Of a stretch of 8,984 bases of DNA, positions 6,609-8,984 are shown piece after piece (positions within the stretch are counted from its first letter, which is position 1; the number at the start of each line of letters is the position of its first letter). This DNA is from CAZPQN01 sp964588795 (GTDB taxonomy: Bacteria; Fidelibacterota; UBA2242): assembly GCA_964588795.1 (NCBI GenBank), contig CAZPQN010000055.1, positions 1-8,984 on the forward strand, given 5' to 3'. The translations under genes and the position numbers were made by a program. The notes beneath the pieces were generated by a model. That model worked only from the letters and a program-made list of their open reading frames with translations. It did no database searches and was not told the origin of the DNA.

Positions 6609-6645
6609 ATGCGCCGTTTGACAGATTCGGATATTTGGAGGTGCA

Positions 6646-7650
6646 ATGCAAAAGTTCAGCATAAAAAATAAACTGGGTATGACGGCCGAGATCATCGAGT
6701 ATGGAGCGATCGTAGTTGCGCTGAAAACTCCCGACCGCCAGGGACGGTTAGCTGACGTGATTTTGGGTTTTGACCAGCTCGCGGATTATCAGCAGGACAA
6801 TACTTTTCAGGGCGCGATTGTCGGGCGCTACGGAAACCGCATTGCCGGCGGTAAATTCACGCTCGATGGTCAAACTTATCAACTGCGTTTGAACGATGGC
6901 CCGAATCATCTGCACGGCGGGCCGCGGGGTTTTTTCAAAGTATTCTGGCAAGGCGAACCAGTGGCTGACGACACAGTGCGTCTGACCTACCTTAGTCCCG
7001 CGGGCGAAGAAGGTTATCCCGGTGAGGTGCAGATCACGGTGGTCTATACGATTGCCGAGGACAATGCCCTGCGCATTGAGTACTACGGCACGACCAGCGC
7101 CCCCACGTTATTGAATCCGACCAGCCATTGTTATTTTAACCTGAGCGGGGCGCCGGATAAGTGCGACATCTTAGGGCATGAACTGACCCTTCATGCCGAT
7201 TACTTCACCCCGGTCAATGAATTCGCCATTCCTACCGGCGAACTGCGTCCGGTAGCAGGCACGCCGTTCGACTTTCGCACGGCCAAAGCGATCGGCAGGG
7301 ACATCGATTCCCGTGACATCCAGATAAAGATTGGCAGGGGGTACGACCATAACTGGGTTATCAACGGCCGCCCGGGTGCAGTGCGCCTGGCCGCGGAACT
7401 GTATGATTCGGTCAGCGGTCGGTTGCTCGAAGTCCTGACTGACCAAGCGGGTCTGCAGTTCTATTCAGGCAATTTTTTAGATGGTACGCTGGTAGGGAAA
7501 GGCGGAATCCGTTATCGTTATCGCTCAGCCCTCTGTCTCGAAGCGCAAGCCTTTCCCGATTCCCCGAATCAAGGTCATTTCCCCCCGACGGTACTGCGTC
7601 CGGGTGCGACCTACCGGCAGACGACCATTTATCGTTTTAAAACCCGCTGA
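6646..7650 (+). CDS. galM: Aldose 1-epimerase (mutarotase)
   Basis: A 334-residue galactose-mutarotase-like enzyme, normal length, which interconverts alpha and beta anomers of aldoses such as glucose, galactose or xylose. Signatures seen: GRYGNRI (60-66), NHLHGG (87-92), LNPTSHCYFNLSG with the catalytic acid H161, YDHNWV near 238, and the catalytic base E299 in CLEAQAFPDSPNQ. There is no signal peptide, so it is cytoplasmic. Many relatives start with a longer N-terminus, but the ATG at 6646 has GGAGG at 6637-6641 with four-base spacing and fits the fold. It converges with the esterase fragment, 9 bp apart, and lies near a xylulokinase fragment, so a role in pentose or mixed hemicellulose sugars is plausible. 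No reading-frame damage is seen. Confidence 0.95.
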   Translation: MQKFSIKNKLGMTAEIIEYGAIVVALKTPDRQGRLADVILGFDQLADYQQDNTFQGAIVGRYGNRIAGGKFTLDGQTYQLRLNDGPNHLHGGPRGFFKVFWQGEPVADDTVRLTYLSPAGEEGYPGEVQITVVYTIAEDNALRIEYYGTTSAPTLLNPTSHCYFNLSGAPDKCDILGHELTLHADYFTPVNEFAIPTGELRPVAGTPFDFRTAKAIGRDIDSRDIQIKIGRGYDHNWVINGRPGAVRLAAELYDSVSGRLLEVLTDQAGLQFYSGNFLDGTLVGKGGIRYRYRSALCLEAQAFPDSPNQGHFPPTVLRPGATYRQTTIYRFKTR

Positions 7651-7659
7651 AGAACGCCC

Positions 7660-8103
7660 TTACCACTCATCCGTGCGAAAAGGCGAGGCCGGGAGACCTT
7701 CCTGATTGTACAAATTGGCGCCCAGCGGGTTATCCGCCCAGGCATAGCGGACGGCGACCGGGCTTTTGACCTGTTCGCTCCACACAACAATCTGATTGCC
7801 CTCGATGCGGGCTTTGGCCCAGACGAATTTGCGGTCAGCTCCGGCAATGGCGAACTGCCTCAGTTCACCGTCCCGGGCAACCAGGCCACTGCCGGTCTCA
7901 GTAAAGGAAATGATGATCTTATCGTCGACAATCTGCATCGATTGATAAATGGGGCCGGAGTGGACGATTTTTTCGCCGTAGGCCAGGCGCAACGCCGCTC
8001 GTGCCAGCCGGATACCCACATCTTTTTTATTCAGCGGATGAATGTCGCCGGTCTCTCCGATATCAATCGTCACCGCCATGGCCGTGTTGGGAACAGCCAG
8101 CGT
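7660..8103 (-). pseudogene. C-terminal fragment of a sialate O-acetylesterase-type (SGNH/SASA) esterase
   Basis: About 147 residues match the end of the sialate O-acetylesterase family in my memory of it. They begin at TLAVPNTAMAV, pass the conserved TIDIGETGDIHP (its His, codon 8040-8038, is the likely catalytic His) and finish with AGADRKFVWAKA, VRYAWADNPLGANLYN and GLPASPFRTDEW. The natural C-terminus and TAA stop are present. The family is about 480-650 residues long, so most of the catalytic domain, including the nucleophile Ser, is missing. A frame stays open to an ATG at 8274, but its first 55 or so residues are antisense to xylulokinase coding DNA and do not resemble the family. Related enzymes remove acetyl groups from sialic acids or xylan and are often exported. 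The 3' part has no frameshift or stop, so the loss is recent or an assembly error. Confidence 0.85.
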
Positions 8104-8984
8104 ACAGGTTATTCCGCGGGGAAAATTTTCCACATGGTGCGCCACGAACCGGAAAACTATCACCGCAGTGCCACACTCTTTTTGGTGCATAACTACATCA
8201 ATTGGTACCTGACCGGTGGCGTAAGGATCATGGAACCGGGAGATACTTCTGGGATGGCCCTCTGGAATCCGCAAACGGGGCAGTGGTCAATGCAAGTGCT
8301 TGCTGCCATTGCACCCGATCTGAAAACCAAACTGCCGCCGGTGCGGTCTGCGGATACCGCGATTGGTAAAATTTCTGCCGAGCTGGTGACAAAATTCGGT
8401 TTTGCACCGGATTGCCTGATTGATGCCGGCAGTGGCGATAACATGTACGGAGCTGTCGGTACCGGCAATGTCGAGCCGGGAATCGTAACGGTCAGTTTGG
8501 GCACCAGCGGTACGGCCTATACTTTCATGTCGTCTCCTTATATTGACCCGACTGGTGAAATAGCCGCATTTTGCGACAGCACCGGCTATTATTTACCCTT
8601 ACTCTGCGTGTCCAATCTGGCAAACGGTTACAATGAAATCCTCAAACAGTATCATTTGAGTCATACTGATTTCAATCGGATAATTCAATCCACCGCTCCC
8701 ACCAACGGCGGAAAAATGCTGATACCCTGGTACGAAGGCGAACGTACTCCGGACGTCCCCTTGGCGGCCCCGCTCTATTTCGGCTTTGGACTCGGTGACT
8801 TTAGCCGGGAAAATCTCTGCCGGGCGGTTATCGAAGGGCACGTCCTCAATTTGTACACCGGGTTTAAACGTATGCCGGTCACGGTCAGAGAAATTCGCCT
8901 GACTGGCGGATTGTCCAAGTCCGACGCCTGGTGTCAAATAATCGCCGATATATTCGAAGCGGAAACCGTACCGGTCGAGGGTGA
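8101..8984 (+). pseudogene. xylB: Xylulokinase (FGGY family), 5' end missing and 3' end beyond the window
   Basis: An open frame from about 8101 to the window end encodes roughly 294 residues of a carbohydrate kinase of the FGGY family, best matching D-xylulokinase, which makes xylulose 5-phosphate from xylulose and ATP. It begins at TGYSAGKIFHMVRHEPENY, near residue 145-150 of a family of about 490-500. It continues through NWYLTGG, MEPGDTSGMALW and DAGSGDN (catalytic Asp codon 8437-8439), then SLGTSGT, the ATP-binding region. The final part is the FGGY signature LTGGLSKSDAWCQIIADIFE, cut by the window edge. The N-terminal lobe with its DxGTS-type motif is absent. The frame happens to stay open leftwards to ATG 8038, but those codons are antisense to the esterase. 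No stop or shift occurs inside, so the gene was intact until recently or the join is artificial. Confidence 0.88.

Noticed and set aside
7634..7643. GTTTTAAAAC palindrome at the end of galM
   Set aside because: Inside coding sequence and followed by no T-run; not a convincing terminator.
8120..8131. GGAAAATTTTCC palindrome close to the junction as a recombination site
   Set aside because: It encodes normal kinase residues (GKIF) and lies 15-20 bases inside the kinase, not at the breakpoint.
8001..8192. Plus-strand frame of 63 codons crossing the junction
   Set aside because: It is a shadow of the esterase on the left and out of frame with the xylulokinase on the right; no family likeness.
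8104..8274. N-terminal 57 residues of the long minus-strand frame ending at 7660
   Set aside because: Antisense to clear xylulokinase coding sequence, so treated as a by-product of the junction and not a true start.
8193..8937. Minus-strand frames opposite the xylulokinase (8193-8504 and 8599-8937)
   Set aside because: The plus strand carries unmistakable FGGY kinase motifs throughout this stretch; the antisense products look like nothing known.

Overview
The window reads as ordinary chromosomal DNA from a free-living Gram-negative heterotroph with roughly balanced base composition. Support for this is a c-di-GMP phosphodiesterase and a PilZ receptor, a Na+/glutamate-type symporter, an apparently exported protein and sugar-catabolism genes. 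Good Shine-Dalgarno sites precede most genes. A few promoter-like boxes resemble the TAnnTTTG element of the Bacteroidota/FCB group (exact at tRNA-Asp and gltS). I lean towards an FCB-related lineage, but only weakly. No phage, transposon, CRISPR or defence gene is visible.

Left part (1-4166, all minus strand). A REC-HD-GYP response regulator (136-1260) lies downstream of a PilZ protein (1332-1712), a likely pair for c-di-GMP degradation and sensing. Upstream of these is a tight two-gene operon, gltS-like then corA-like (4160-1825). The corA ribosome site is made by the last two Arg codons of gltS. A hairpin plus T-run at 1746-1764 ends this operon. The CorA-like protein carries Ser-Met-Asn where the family signature is Gly-Met-Asn.

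Middle (4167-6441). A divergent intergenic region with inverted repeats separates gltS from a plus-strand gene for an exported protein of unknown function. That gene has no convincing canonical start codon. It converges on ychf (minus strand, translation-associated ATPase), and the two stop codons sit in the arms of one inverted repeat. A lone tRNA-Asp(GTC) follows, divergent from ychF.

Right part (6442-8984). Behind a leader with two palindromes is an intact galM (aldose 1-epimerase). It converges on the C-terminal part of a sialate O-acetylesterase-type (SGNH/SASA) esterase. That fragment stops abruptly near position 8100, exactly where a plus-strand xylulokinase begins about one third of the way into its family. 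Each fragment has lost its 5' end and the two abut head to head. This is what a single deletion between two divergent genes, or a wrong assembly join, would leave. It is the most notable anomaly here. The three genes together suggest pentose or hemicellulose use. I found no clear sign of a new multi-gene system.
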